A stretch of DNA of 64,000 nt from JASHPR01 sp963778075 (GCA_963778075.1 CAVZTJ010000014.1:15256-79255), one strand, 5' to 3'; shown: positions 19,355-28,242, numbered from the stretch's first letter. Made by a program: numbers and translations. Notes: generated by a model not told the origin, from the letters alone.

Positions 19355-21086
19355 CTACCGGCCACCGTGGCCACCACCGCCGCCGCCTCCGTGGCCGCCG
19401 CCACCGCCACTCGCTCCGCCATGACCTCCTCCCCCCTCGCCGCCCTGCGGCCGGGCGTCAGCACCGGCGAGTTCCACGAGCGGGAAGGACCGGTGCCTGC
19501 GCGGGGGGACCAGGAAGTTCTGCCGCCGCGTTGCGGTGATGAACCGCTCCAGCCCCTGGTCGTCGTCGTCATTGTCGAGGAACTCGTGCTGCAGGTCCTG
19601 CGCCGCCTGGGACGTGCGCATCGAAGCGAAGAAGTCGGCGGTTGGCACGAACACCAGGAACTGCAGCTTGAACTGCTTGCTGCCCGCCGGGACGTCGCTC
19701 CATCCGAACCCGGGAAGGTGCGGAACGCGGGCACGTCCATGGAGTCGAGGCCGGGGCCGTCGTTGCGGACGTGCAGCGGAGTGGTGTCCGCTGCCCGGGA
19801 CACCCGCTGCAGGGCATCGATGTGGCCGACCCGGCCCTCGCCGGTGAACGTGGCGTTCTCGGTGGCGTTGGCGGGGGTGAACGTGCCCGCAGTGTCCTGT
19901 GCCTCCGCCTCGGCGGAGCCTGGTGCCCTGGAACACGTTGTTGATGTAGGCCGGGCCGCCGCCGTTGGTGTACTGGTCGGTGTTGCCCGTGGCGGGTATC
20001 CCGTTCGGCGTGCCGAGCTGGTTGGAGCGGAACATGTACTGGCAGCGCTCGGTGAACGGCTCGCCGTCCGGCCGCCGCGAGTCCTGGCCGGGCAGGTTAT
20101 AGAACTGGTACAGGTCCAGGATGTCGTGCGAGAAGTGGGCGATGGAGCCGTTGTCGAAGTAGTCGCCCGGCATCGGCGTTGCTGATCTTGGCCGAGGAGT
20201 TGCCGGCGAACGTGACGACCTGCGCCGGCCCGGAGGCATTGACCTGCTGGTCCACGAAGCCCATGGCCATCGAGGAGTCCGGGTTGATCCGCCCGGCGAA
20301 CTCGAAGCCGTGCGTTCTCGGCCATCGCGCGCGGCAGGCCGACCTGCATGAACTGGATGCGCGGCAGCCGGAAGCTGAGCAGCCCGTTGAAGCTCGGTGA
20401 GGGCACGAAGCTTGCCGTTCAGGTTGTTGCTGCCCTGCAGCCACAGCGTGACCGCGGACAGGTTGGCCAGCGAGTCACTGCGGAACTCGAACAGCAGGTC
20501 GTTGCTCTCGATCACAACGTCGACGTTGAAGCGGTCCTTGGTGACGTTGGGGATCAGCGCGCCCGGGCCGCCAACCAGGCCGTCGACCACGTCGGTGGCG
20601 AACGGGACGGCCTCGACGAGCACCGGACGGCTGGGATCCGTGAGCGTGGTGGGGATATTGGCCGCGACCAGCGCCGACGGCAGGCGGCTGAAATACGGCA
20701 GGCCGTAGGACACGGAGAAGATCAGCACGCCGGCCGGGCTGGCCGGAAAACTGTCCTCGATCGTGCGCAGCGCCTGGTCCAGGGTGGCCTGGTCGCTCGG
20801 GGTGGGCGTCCGGGATAGCTGGACCGGCTGGAACAGCGTGTAGAGCGGGCGGGAACTGGAGCGTGACGTTCCCGGCTCCGTCGTTGAGTACCTCTGCCGG
20901 GTTGATGAAGGCTCCCAGGTCGAACTGGATGTCGGGGAACATCGTCGGCGCGGAATCCGCCCGCGCGACCGGGGAGGCCAGTTCCTCGAGTAAGGCGGCC
21001 TGGGAGAGGAGGAAGGCGGTGGCTGCGCCTGTCTTGAGAGCTGAGCGGCGGCTAAAGACCGCGGACCTGAGGCCCTCTGCGTCCAT
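19355..21086 (-). pseudogene. Tat-exported DUF7405-type protein, multiply frameshifted
   Basis: The N-terminus MDAEGLRSAVFSRRSALKTG carries a twin-arginine signal, then TAFLLSQAALLEELA. The mature part, assembled from three frames, reads like the secreted family I know as DUF7405: FPDIQFDLGAFINPAEVL, FSVSYGLPYFSRLP, NDLLFEFRSDSLANLSAV, FADQQ-like VDQQVNASGPA, GDYFDNGSIAHFSHDILDLY, GEPFTERCQYMFRS, LHVRNDGPGLDSMDVP and FITATRRQNFLVPPRRHRSF. At least six one-base shifts occur, near 20845, 20400, 20310, 20175, 19920 and 19700. The C-terminus is Gly/His rich. Every segment is conserved, so error in the sequence is more likely than decay. The function is unknown. Confidence 0.7.
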
Positions 21087-21301
21087 CGTGACTCCTAGGG
21101 ATCTGATGACGGATCCCCGCTCGAGGGCAATGTACGTCGCTATGCAAGGCGTTGTAGTTTTTAAATAATTTCTTCCATGAAAATAATAAAAGGCCCGTAA
21201 AATGCCTCTGTCCCCTTTACGTAAACAGGATAAATGGATAAGAGCGCAGGTCAGCGGCCTGCGATGGCATCCATGTTTCGCCACGGTAACCTTTGGCCCG
21301 G
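21087..21301. promoter_or_regulatory. AT-rich intergenic region upstream of the DUF7405-type gene
   Basis: The stretch around 21147-21205 is strikingly AT-rich for this GC-rich window (runs such as GTTTTTAAATAATTTCTT). It probably contains the promoter of the Tat-exported protein. The E2 gene ends at 21302. No gene is seen. Confidence 0.4.
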
Positions 21302-22499
21302 CTAAGACAGAGCCGTGGGTTTGCTGAGGTAGCCGGCGAGGGTTGCGAGGAACCGGGCAGCGGGCGCGCCGTCGACGGCCCGGTGGTCGACGGTGAGACT
21401 GAGCGTGATGGATTTGCGCCAGGCCACGCCAGGGCCACCGGCAACGCCAGGGCCACCGGATACAGGTCCGCGATACAGATCCGCCAGGTTCGCCAGGTCC
21501 GCCAGGGCCTCCGGGGGCCGGGACCGGCTCGTCGGTGATGCGCCCGGCCCCGAGGATGGCGACCTCGGGCGGGTTGATGATCGGGGTGAAGGCGTCGATC
21601 CCCGCGTGGCCGAGGTTGGTGATGGTGAACGTGCTGCCCTGCAGCTCGGCCGGGTCCGCATGCCCGGCCCGCACCCGCTCGGTCAGGGCCAGCCGCCGGG
21701 CCGACAGCTCGGCCAGCCCGTCGGCGTCGGCGTCGCGCAGCACGCCGACCAGCAGCGCCACGCCGGTGTCGATGCCGATGCCGAGGTGCACCCGCCGGGC
21801 GATCCGGATCTCGTCGCCGACGATGTGCGCGTTAAGGGCGGGATGCTCGGACAGGCTCAGCACGACCGCGCGGGCGAGAACGTCGGTGTAGGTCGCGCCG
21901 CCCGGCAGGTCCCCATGATCATGGCGGTGGACCAGGTCGGTTACGTCGGCGCTGCGGATGAGCGTGAACTGCGCAGAGTCGCGCAGGCTGGCCATCATGC
22001 GCCGGGCGATCAGCCCGCGGGTTCCGGTCAGCGGCACCGCGTCCGCACGTGCCTCGAAGTGCGCGCGGACGTCAGCCTCGGTGATCCGGCCGCCTGGGCC
22101 GGAGCCGCTGACGCCGGCCAGGTCGATGCCGTGATCGCGGGCGAGCTTGCGGGCGGCGGGCACCACCTGGACCGCGGCCGTGACCGGAGCCTCATGAGCT
22201 GGGGAGGTCTCAGGAGCCGCCTCCGCCGCCCCGGTGACGTCACCCTCGCCGGGCCCCTCACCGGGCAGCGCGATCACGGCCATGACCTCGCGCACCGGAA
22301 CCAGCGTCCCGGCCGGGGCGACGATCCGGGCCAGCACCCCGTCACACGGCGCTTCGATCTCGAGCGTTGTCTTGGCCGCCTCGACCTCGGCGATGCACTC
22401 TCCCTTGCGGACCTGCTCGCCGACCTGCTTGAGCCACTCCAGCACGGTCCCGTCGGTCATGCCCATCCCGGCCTGCGGCAGGCGCACCTCGGCTGGCAC
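21302..22499 (-). pseudogene. Dihydrolipoamide acyltransferase (E2), one frameshift
   Basis: E2 subunit of a 2-oxoacid dehydrogenase complex. The lipoyl domain (residues 1-75) has the lipoylated Lys in VEAAKTTLEIEA. The peripheral subunit-binding domain reads PAARKLARDHGIDLAGVSGS with GRITEADV. The catalytic domain follows (GTRGLIARRMMASLRDSAQF), and its active-site motif DHRAVDG lies in SLTVDHRAVDGAPAARFLAT after a frame change near 21510. Apart from the shift the protein has normal length, about 399 residues. It starts at GTG 10 nt after E1 beta, so it is the third gene of an operon. Confidence 0.85.
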
Positions 22500-22509
22500 C
22501 CGGCAACCC

Positions 22510-23481
22510 CTACTTCAGCGTCTGCCGGACCGCCTCGGCGATCCGGTCAGCACTCGGGTAAAGCTGCTGCTCGAGCGGCGGGCTGAACGGGATGTGCGTG
22601 TCCGGCACGGTGACCCGGATTATCGGCGCCTGCAGCGACCAGAACCCGTCTTCGGCCACCGTGGCCGCGATCTCGGCGGCGGAGGCTGCAGGTGCGGTGC
22701 GACGGGTCCGCGACCACCAGGTGCCCGGTCTTCTCGACCGAGGCCAGGATCGTGGCGTAGTCCAGCGGGACCAGCGACCGCGGGTCGACGACCTCCACCG
22801 ACACGCCATCGGCGGCCAGCCGGTCCGCGGCAGCCAACGCCGCCTGCACCGCACCGGAGATAGCCACAACCGTCACGTTCGAGCCCTCACGCTTGACGTC
22901 GGCCTGGCCGAGCGGGACCACGTAATCGCCGTCGGGCACCTCCCCGGTCGAGGTCCACAGCGTGCCGTCCTCGAAGACGATCACCGGGTCGTCTTCCCGG
23001 ATCGCGGCCTTGATCAGGCCCTTGGCGTCGTACGGGGTGCTTGGCGCGACGATCTTCAGGCCCGGGCTGGCCATGAACAGCGCGAGACGGCCGGTCGCTG
23101 TGCTGCGCGGCGTTAGAGCCGCCGTAGAACATCGACGCCCGGATCGTCAGCGGCAGGCTGGCCTGGCCGCCGTAGAGATAGGTGGACTTGGAGATGATGC
23201 TGATGATCTGGTCCATGGCGACGTACATGAACGAGCTCGAGCATCAGGTCGACGACCGGCCGCATGCCGACCATAGCCGCGCCAGCCGCGGCGCCGGTGA
23301 ACCCGGCCTCGGTGATCGGCGTGTTGCGGACCCGCTCCGCGCCGAACTCATCGAGGAAGCCTCCGGTGGCGCCGAGCATGTTGAAGCCCACGTCCTCGCC
23401 CATGATGAACACGCGATCGTCGCGGCGCATCTCCTCCTGCAGCGCGTCGTGGACCGCCTGCAGGTAACTGACTGCTGGCAT
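22510..23481 (-). pseudogene. 2-oxoacid dehydrogenase E1 beta subunit, frameshifted
   Basis: The pieces match the E1 beta (transketolase pyrimidine-binding) subunit of pyruvate/branched-chain 2-oxoacid dehydrogenases: MPAVSYLQAVHDALQEEMRR, FIMGEDVGFNMLGATGGFLD, the YVAMDQIISIISKSTYLYGG block, IRASMFYGGSNAAQHSDR, GLKIVAPSTPYDAKGLIKAA and the C-terminal SLVPLDYATILASVEKTGHL, then PSADRIAEAVRQTLK. Frame shifts lie near 23230, 23085 and 22685. The total span equals 324 codons, the usual length. The ATG at 23481 has GAGGG upstream. Confidence 0.85.
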
Positions 23482-23499
23482 GGGGGCCACCCTCGGGAG

Positions 23500-24482
23500 C
23501 TAGTGCCTGATCGGGATCGGGTTCGTGTAGACGTGCTCGAACGCCGCCTCCAGGCTGGGGTACGGGCTGGACTGGGCGAACGCCACCGCGGCCGCGATCT
23601 CCGCGGCGACGTCGTCCTCGATCTGGGTGACTCCCGCCTCGTCGAGCACGCCATCGGCGATCAGCCGGTCACGGAACAGCGAGACCGGGTCCCGTTCTGC
23701 CACTCGTCGATCTCGGCCTGGTCGCGGTAGACCGGCGACGGCAGCCCGAACGCGTGGTCGTGGAACCGGTAGGTCTTGGTCTCCACCAGCGACGGGCCCT
23801 CGCCGCGCCGGGCCCGCGCGACGGCCTCCGCCACGGCCTCGTAGACCGCGATTACGTCCTGCCCGTCGACGGTGGCGCCGGGGATGCCGTACCCGGCGGC
23901 GCGCATCGACACGTCGGGCACGGACACCATCACGCTGGCCGCGCTCAGCTCGCCGTAGCCGTTGTTCTCGCACACGAACACGACCGGCAGCACCCACACC
24001 GCGGCGAGGTTCAGGCTCTCGTGGAACGTGCCCTCGTTGGAGGCACCGTCGCCGAAGAAGCACAGCGTCACCCGGTCATTGCCCTGCAGCTTCGACCCGA
24101 GCGCGGCACCGGCGGCGACCGGCAGGCCGGACCCGACGATGCTGGTCTCGCCCAGGCTGCCGACGCTGAAGTCGGGCAGGTGCATGGAGCCGCCCATGCC
24201 GGAGTTGATCCCGGTCACCTTGCCCATGAGCTCGGCGAACAGCCGGTCGGTGCGCGCGCCCTTGCCGATCGGGTGCCCGCGCGAGCGATGGTTGCCGACC
24301 ATGTAGTCGTCTTCGCGCAGCGCCATGCACGAGCCGACGATCGACGCCTCCTGGCCGACCGACGTGTGCAGCGCGCCGGGGATCTCCCCGGTTTTCATCT
24401 TCTCGATCGCCGCCAGCTCGAACGACCGGCTGCGGAACATCCGGCGGTACATCTCGGCCGACGTCTCTGGCGCAACGGCCAT
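23500..24482 (-). pseudogene. 2-oxoacid dehydrogenase E1 alpha subunit, one frameshift
   Basis: TPP-dependent E1 alpha subunit, catalysing oxidative decarboxylation and transfer to E2. Motifs include GALHTSVGQEASIVG, the Mg-TPP motif from GDGASNEGTFHESLNLA to CENNGYGE, and the phosphorylation-loop-like YRFHDHAFGL. The frame changes near 23695, after EIDEWQ; the ending EAAFEHVYTNPIPIRH is in another frame. I chose the ATG at 24482, which has GGGGAG six bases upstream, because the longer frame begins inside a palindromic operator (24518-24544). It is the first gene of the E1alpha-E1beta-E2 operon. The substrate (pyruvate, branched-chain or acetoin-type) cannot be decided. Confidence 0.87.
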
Positions 24483-24517
24483 GACCATCTCCCCGGCGCT
24501 GGGCTGCACCACGATGC

Positions 24518-24544
24518 TATTACTGACGATTGCCGTCTGCAATA
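24518..24544. promoter_or_regulatory. TetR operator copy 1 (E1 alpha promoter)
   Basis: On the minus strand this 27-bp element reads TATTGCAGACGG, then CAATCGTCAGTAATA. It agrees with the element at 25318-25344 in all but four positions. Position, 36 bp before the chosen E1 alpha start, suggests control of the dehydrogenase operon. Confidence 0.7.
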
Positions 24545-24593
24545 GAGTGCCCGGCCGGGCGAACCTTCCGACTCCATTGACCAGCCGGAACGT

Positions 24594-25250
24594 TCAGCGC
24601 CCTAGTTGGCCGCCCTCCTCGCCGGTCTGGCCGGTGGTGAGCAGGCCGCGGAGCACGAAGTCGACGATCTGCCCGGCATAGCCGCGTGGGTCCTGGGCAA
24701 GCTGCTCACGCTCACCCGGCGGGCTCAAGATGATCTTGATGAGCACGGCGCCGTAGAGGCTGTCCAGCATGAGGTCGGTCGGCGAGCCGGGCCGCAGTTC
24801 GCCGCGTTCCAGCGCCCGGTCCAGCAGCGCCCTGGCGCCCTCAACGTGCGGGTTGGCGATCTGGCTGGAGAAGCGGGCGTGCAGCGCCGGGATCAACGTG
24901 GCTTCCAGATGCAGCCGCAGGAACGCCCACCCGTCTGGCCCGGCCTTGCTGTCGATCAGGCGGCAGGTGTACTCGGTCAGGTCGTCGCGCAGGTTGCCGG
25001 AATCGGTGATCGTGATGGCCGTGGTGTGCGCGCCGAACGCGGCGAGCAGCAGGTCTTCCTTGCTCGCCCAGCGCAGGTACAGCGGCGCCTTGCCAACGCC
25101 AGCCCGGCGCGCAACGGCGTCGAAGCTGAAGCCCGACCAGCCGGCCTCCGCGTAGACGGCCAGCGCGGCGGCGACGACGCGCGGCTCGAGGCTCGGGTCC
25201 CGGCGGCGGCCGGGACGGCTGGCCACACCGGTGCGCGCTGAGGCGCCCAC
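24594..25250 (-). CDS. TetR family transcriptional regulator
   Basis: A 218-residue regulator. The N-terminal HTH reads VVAAALAVYAEAGWSGFSFD then AVARRAGVGKAPLYLRWASK; the C-terminal ligand domain has the TetR_C-like LRLHLEATLIPALHARFSSQ. GTG start with an excellent GGAGGTGAAGC upstream. It lies between the 2-oxoacid dehydrogenase operon, same strand, and a divergent esterase. Matching 27-bp palindromes precede both neighbours, so it probably regulates itself, the esterase and the dehydrogenase operon. Confidence 0.93.
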   Translation of the reverse strand: MGASARTGVASRPGRRRDPSLEPRVVAAALAVYAEAGWSGFSFDAVARRAGVGKAPLYLRWASKEDLLLAAFGAHTTAITITDSGNLRDDLTEYTCRLIDSKAGPDGWAFLRLHLEATLIPALHARFSSQIANPHVEGARALLDRALERGELRPGSPTDLMLDSLYGAVLIKIILSPPGEREQLAQDPRGYAGQIVDFVLRGLLTTGQTGEEGGQLGR

Positions 25251-25317
25251 GCTTCACCTCCGTGACCGCCGCCTGCCGTGGCGGAAGGTGCCTTCATCGT
25301 ATGGCGCGCTCGCCGAC

Positions 25318-25344
25318 TATTGCAGACGGCTACCGTCCGTAATA
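25318..25344. promoter_or_regulatory. TetR operator copy 2 (tetR/esterase divergent promoter)
   Basis: TATTGCAGACGG-CTA-CCGTCCGTAATA is an imperfect palindrome (TATT/AATA and GACGG/CCGTC arms). It lies 67 bp upstream of tetR and 43 bp upstream of the esterase start. The sister copy is at 24518-24544. Confidence 0.75.
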
Positions 25345-25387
25345 CGGTTGGGCCTGCCGTGCAACGCCGGACGTAAGGGGTGGATTC

Positions 25388-26340
25388 ATGGACCTGATGG
25401 GGCGCCTGGACCCGGAGATTGCGGCCGTGTTCCCGCACCTCCCGCACTCGACCTCACAGATATCCCCGCCGCCCGCAAGGCGATGATGGAAATGCTGGCG
25501 GCGGCCAACGAGGGCGTCCAGCCGAGCCCGGCCGTGACCCGCACCGACCACATGGTCCCTGGCCTCAACGGTGCGCCGGACGTGCGGGTCCGCCATTACC
25601 GGGCGGCCAACCAGTCGGGCATCGTCCCATGTCTGTACTGGATCCACGGCGGCGGCCACGTGCTCGGGCAGATCGAGCAGGACGACCCGATGATGGACCA
25701 CATCGTGGAGACAGTGGGCTCCGCGGTCGTGTCGGTGGACTGGCGGCGCCCGCCGGACCACCCGTTCCCGGCCCCGATGGACGACTGCTATGCCGGGCTG
25801 TCGTGGACCCACCGCAGCGCCGCCGAACTGGGCGTGGATCCGGACCGCATCGCGATCGGCGGCGCCAGCTCCGGGGGTGGCTCGGCCGCGGGGCTGGCGC
25901 TGCTTGCGCGCGACCGCGGCGAGATACCGGTCTGCTTCCAGCTCCTCGTCTACCCGATGCTCGACGACCGCAACGTGACCCCGGCCAGCGTCGCTCTTAC
26001 CGAGCCGAAGGTGTGGAACCGGCAGTCGAACCTGATCGGCTGGCGCTGGTACGTCGGCGACGCAGTGGGCACCGAAGGGGTCTCGCCATACGCTGCGCCG
26101 ACCCGGGCCACCGACCTCACCGGCCTGCCGCCGGCCTACCTGCCCGTGGGCGACCTGGACCTGTTTATCGACGAGGACATCGAGTATGCGCAGCGGCTGC
26201 AGCAGGCCGACGTGCCGACCGAGCTGCACGTCTACCCGGGCGGCATCCACGCGTTCGAATTGCTCGCTCCGAACTCGGGGCTGGCACAGCGCTTCATCCG
26301 CGACCGTGACGAGGCGCTGCAGCGCGCGTTCCAGAAGTAG
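25388..26340 (+). pseudogene. Alpha/beta hydrolase (HSL-type lipase/esterase), one frameshift
   Basis: The protein starts MDLMGRLDPEIAAVFPHLP with AAGGGG upstream, then changes frame near 25440 into ALDLTDIPAARKAMMEMLAA. The rest is a hormone-sensitive-lipase family esterase: oxyanion motif HGGGHVLG, nucleophile in GGASSGGGSA (GxSxG), acid Asp around DLDLFIDEDIEY and His in GGIHAFE. Joined length is about 317 residues, normal for the family. A missing base in the CCCGCACTCG run would explain the shift. Divergent from tetR and probably under its control. Confidence 0.85.
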
Positions 26341-26352
26341 CGGCGTGCGGGA

Positions 26353-26590
26353 CTAATCCAGCGTGGAGCCGGGACCGGCCAGGCAGCGGACCACCAGGCC
26401 GACGCCGATGCGGACGGTGTCGGCCAGCGATGAGCGCGGGGCCATGGTGCGGGCCCAGCGCAAGACCGCCGCCCGTTCCGCCGTGACGGCGATAGCGCCC
26501 GCAAGGACCAGGGCCTGGAGCTCGCCGGCCAGAACGCCTGCGCGCTGGGCGATCGCGTCGGCCAGCGCCGGCGGGCGACTTCGGCAAGGG
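26353..26590 (-). pseudogene. C-terminal remnant of a TetR-type regulator
   Basis: On the minus strand the frame PALADAIAQRAGVLAGELQA then LVLAGAIAVTAERAAVLRWA and SSLADTVRIGVGLVVRCLAG resembles the ligand-domain end of TetR regulators (MftR-like C-terminal domain). No HTH precedes it. The sequence switches to an unrelated gene end at about 26590. This identification is by eye and moderate. Confidence 0.45.
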
Positions 26591-26594
26591 CAGC

Positions 26595-26848
26595 GAGTCT
26601 GGAACGCGAAGTCACTGCAGATTCGCGGCCAGGCCACGCTGGAGACGGTCGACGGCATCCCCGGCGAATACATCGAGGCGGCTTCGAAATCGCTGGACGC
26701 GGAGCAGCGCGCTGAGTTCGAAAAGCAAGTCGGGTCGGTGTATGACCAGATGGTGCGCATCTCCATCGAGCCGGGCTGGGCGCGCTTCTATGACTTCGGT
26801 ACGGGCCGGTTGCCGGGATTCCTCACCAAGCTCGTCAGCGGCCGTTGA
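26595..26848 (+). pseudogene. C-terminal remnant of a pyridoxamine 5'-phosphate oxidase-like F420/flavin protein
   Basis: The plus-strand frame LQIRGQATLETVDGIPGEYI then EAASKSLDAEQRAEFEKQVG, MVRISIEPGWARFYDFGTGR and LPGFLTKLVSGR matches the end of PPOX-class F420-dependent enzymes. The N-terminal half is absent. It abuts the truncated TetR end back-to-back, which marks a deletion or recombination junction near 26590, shortly before the tRNA array. Confidence 0.55.
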
Positions 26849-26987
26849 CATCGACGAACCTGGGAATCGGCGGCCAGTGACAGAAGGCAACTCCTAGCGC
26901 GAACATCGCGTCGGCTCAGGACGATTCGAACGCCCGCTTACTCCTTAGGACGGAGCCGTGCTGTCCCCTGCACTATGAGCCGTGACG

Positions 26988-27059
26988 TGCGCCCAGCAGG
27001 ACTCGAACCTGCGTTGCCAGCTTCGGGGGCTGGCGTCCTATCCTCTGGACCATAGGCGC
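26988..27059 (-). tRNA. tRNA-Arg(CCG)
   Basis: Acceptor GCGCCTA pairs with TGGGCGC, discriminator A. Anticodon stem CCAGC/GCTGG encloses CCCCGAA, so the anticodon is CCG but position 33 is C instead of U. T-arm CAGGTTCGAGTCCTG is normal. Confidence 0.85.
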
Positions 27060-27060
27060 G

Positions 27061-27141
27061 TGGTGGGACCAGGTGCCGAACCTGCTGTGCCGAAACGGCG
27101 GTTTTACAAACCGCTAGCGTGCCGACGCTCGGGTCAGCCTG
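27061..27141 (-). tRNA. tRNA-Tyr(GTA)-like, acceptor stem degenerate
   Basis: Anticodon stem GCGGT/ACCGC encloses TTGTAAA, anticodon GTA. A 12-nt variable region and T-arm GCAGG-TTCGGCA-CCTGG follow. The 3' acceptor strand TCCCACC has no good 5' partner (upstream reads CCAGGCTGA), so it may be non-functional. The 5' boundary is uncertain. Confidence 0.5.
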
Positions 27142-27142
27142 G

Positions 27143-27216
27143 GGAGGACGACGGGTCTCGAACCCGCTAGTTGCCTGATTCACAACCTGGCCCCTCGGCC
27201 TTTTGGATTCGTCCTC
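27143..27216 (-). tRNA. tRNA-His(GTG)
   Basis: GAGGACG pairs with CGTCCTC, and discriminator is C, as expected for bacterial tRNA-His; the extra G at -1 is not encoded. The loop TTGTGAA gives GTG. The anticodon stem has an A-A mismatch. Confidence 0.75.
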
Positions 27217-27218
27217 AG

Positions 27219-27289
27219 TAGGCCGCGAAGGAATCGAACCTCCATGACCGGGGTGTGGACCCGGCGCTCTTCCATTGAGCTAACAGCCC
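27219..27289 (-). tRNA. tRNA-Val(CAC)
   Basis: Stem CCGGG/CCCGG around TCCACAC gives anticodon CAC with C33. D-stem GCTC/GAGC is perfect; acceptor GGGCTGT/GCGGCCT has several G-T pairs; T-loop TTCGATT. Confidence 0.82.
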
Positions 27290-27290
27290 G

Positions 27291-27363
27291 TGCTCCGGGA
27301 GAGATTCGAACTCCCACCCTCCGGTTCGTAGCCTGGCGCAGCTATCCGTTGTGCTACCGGAGC
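27291..27363 (-). tRNA. tRNA-Arg(ACG)
   Basis: Perfect acceptor GCTCCGG/CCGGAGC, T-arm GGGAG-TTCGAAT-CTCTC, loop CTACGAA giving ACG with normal U33. The anticodon stem CCAGG/CCGGA has two mismatches. Confidence 0.8.
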
Positions 27364-27367
27364 GAAG

Positions 27368-27438
27368 TACCCGCACCAGGAGCCGAACCTGGGCCTCCGC
27401 CCTGTCACGGCGGTGCTCTGCCACTGAGCTATGCGGGC
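27368..27438 (-). tRNA. tRNA-Val(GAC)
   Basis: Stem CCGCC/GGCGG around GTGACAG gives anticodon GAC, with G32-U33. D-arm GCTC/GAGC and T-arm CCAGG-TTCGGCT-CCTGG are regular. Acceptor GCCCGCA/TGCGGGT. Confidence 0.82.
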
Positions 27439-27442
27439 CTCG

Positions 27443-27516
27443 CGACGCCTACGGGATTCGAACCCGTACCCTCCACCTTGACGGGGTGGCGCACTGGCCT
27501 TTTGTGCTAAGACGCC
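27443..27516 (-). tRNA. tRNA-Asp(GTC)
   Basis: Acceptor GGCGTCT/AGGCGTC with discriminator G (the Asp identity base). Stem CCACC/GGTGG around CCGTCAA gives GTC with C33. T-arm ACGGG-TTCGAAT-CCCGT. Confidence 0.85.
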
Positions 27517-27520
27517 ATCG

Positions 27521-27591
27521 CTCCGGCGCAGGGACTCGAACCCCGATAGCCGCCTTAACGGGACGGCGTCCTGCCATTGAACGACACCGGA
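27521..27591 (-). tRNA. tRNA-Asn(GTT)
   Basis: Acceptor TCCGGTG/CGCCGGA, discriminator G. Anticodon loop CCGTTAA gives GTT with C33. D-arm GTTC/GGAC and T-loop TTCGAGT are regular. Confidence 0.85.
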
Positions 27592-27643
27592 ATGAACGCC
27601 GCGCTTTGCCGTCTTGCCAGTCCTGGCACGCGGCCAGCCTTCG

Positions 27644-27715
27644 TAGCGGGGACGGGAGTTGCACCCGCATTACCTGGGTTATGGGCCCAGCGTGTTCCTG
27701 TTACACCACCCCGCA
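27644..27715 (-). tRNA. tRNA-Met(CAT), initiator-like
   Basis: Anticodon stem CTGGG/CCCAG has the three G-C pairs that mark initiator tRNA. The loop CCCATAA gives CAT with C33. Acceptor TGCGGGG/CCCCGCT leaves a 1:72 T-T mismatch, another initiator trait. The T-loop TGCAACT is unusual. Confidence 0.75.
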
Positions 27716-27716
27716 G

Positions 27717-27791
27717 TACCGCTGACGCGAATCGAACGCGCGACGGCCGGATTGAAAGTCCGGCTACCCATGCCATCAGGGTGACAGCGGC
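27717..27791 (-). tRNA. tRNA-Glu(TTC)
   Basis: Acceptor GCCGCTG/CAGCGGT, D-stem ACCC/GGGT, stem CCGGA/TCCGG around CTTTCAA giving TTC, and T-arm GCGCG-TTCGATT-CGCGT. Confidence 0.85.
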
Positions 27792-27795
27792 TCAG

Positions 27796-27868
27796 TGGCT
27801 AGTGCGGGACCTGAACCCGCATTCCCCGCGCTGAGAACGTCGGGATGACATGGTTACCCTAACCAGCC
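27796..27868 (-). tRNA. tRNA-Glu(CTC)
   Basis: Acceptor GGCTGGT/ACTAGCC and T-arm GCGGG-TTCAGGT-CCCGC are good. The loop TTCTCAG gives CTC, but the anticodon stem CGACG/CGCGG has two mismatches. Confidence 0.72.
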
Positions 27869-27869
27869 G

Positions 27870-27943
27870 TGCGTCGCCTCAGACTTGAGCTGAGAGCCTT
27901 GCGCTTGGAAGGCGCCTGCGCTGCCCTGTTGCGCCAGCGACGC
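27870..27943 (-). tRNA. tRNA-Gly(TCC)
   Basis: Perfect acceptor GCGTCGC/GCGACGC; loop CTTCCAA gives TCC. T-arm CTCAG-CTCAAGT-CTGAG starts with C instead of T54. A second Gly(TCC) lies at 29832. Confidence 0.75.
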
Positions 27944-28013
27944 TTAAGTGGATTCACGTTCATGGGAGGTCAAGGGCGTCTCCCGGCCAGCGCTGGCATC
28001 CACAGCCACCCAG

Positions 28014-28088
28014 TGCCGCCCCCCAAGGACTCGAACCCAGTCATTCCGGATTAAAAGTCCGGTACCCGTTCAGTCAGGCGCGAGCGGC
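28014..28088 (-). tRNA. tRNA-Lys(TTT)
   Basis: Stem CCGGA/TCCGG around CTTTTAA gives TTT. Acceptor GCCGCTC/GGGCGGC pairs only if two extra G residues in a six-G run lie between it and the T-stem, so an insertion or sequencing error is likely. Confidence 0.72.
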
Positions 28089-28094
28089 AAATGG

Positions 28095-28167
28095 TAGGCC
28101 GGGTGGGGGTCGAACCCGCATATCTCCTGTTTGTAGGACAGGCGCCGCCACCTTTTAGCTACGGCCA
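28095..28167 (-). tRNA. tRNA-Val(TAC)
   Basis: Perfect stem CCTGT/ACAGG around CCTACAA gives TAC with C33. T-loop TTCGACC. Acceptor TGGCCGT/CCGGCCT has mismatches at both ends. Confidence 0.7.
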
Positions 28168-28168
28168 G

Positions 28169-28242
28169 TGGGCACGGGAGGAATTGAACCTCCGTCCTTC
28201 CCCTTATCAGAGGGCTGCTCGAACCGGCTGAGCTGCATGCCC
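28169..28242 (-). tRNA. tRNA-Ile(GAT)
   Basis: Acceptor GGGCATG/CGTGCCC, D-stem GCTC/GAGC and T-arm GGAGG-TTCAATT-CCTCC are regular. The loop CTGATAA gives GAT with U33. Confidence 0.85.

Noticed and set aside
27944..28013. Possible extra tRNA between Gly(TCC) and Lys(TTT)
   Set aside because: No T-arm with TTC-type loop and no paired acceptor could be found; treated as spacer.
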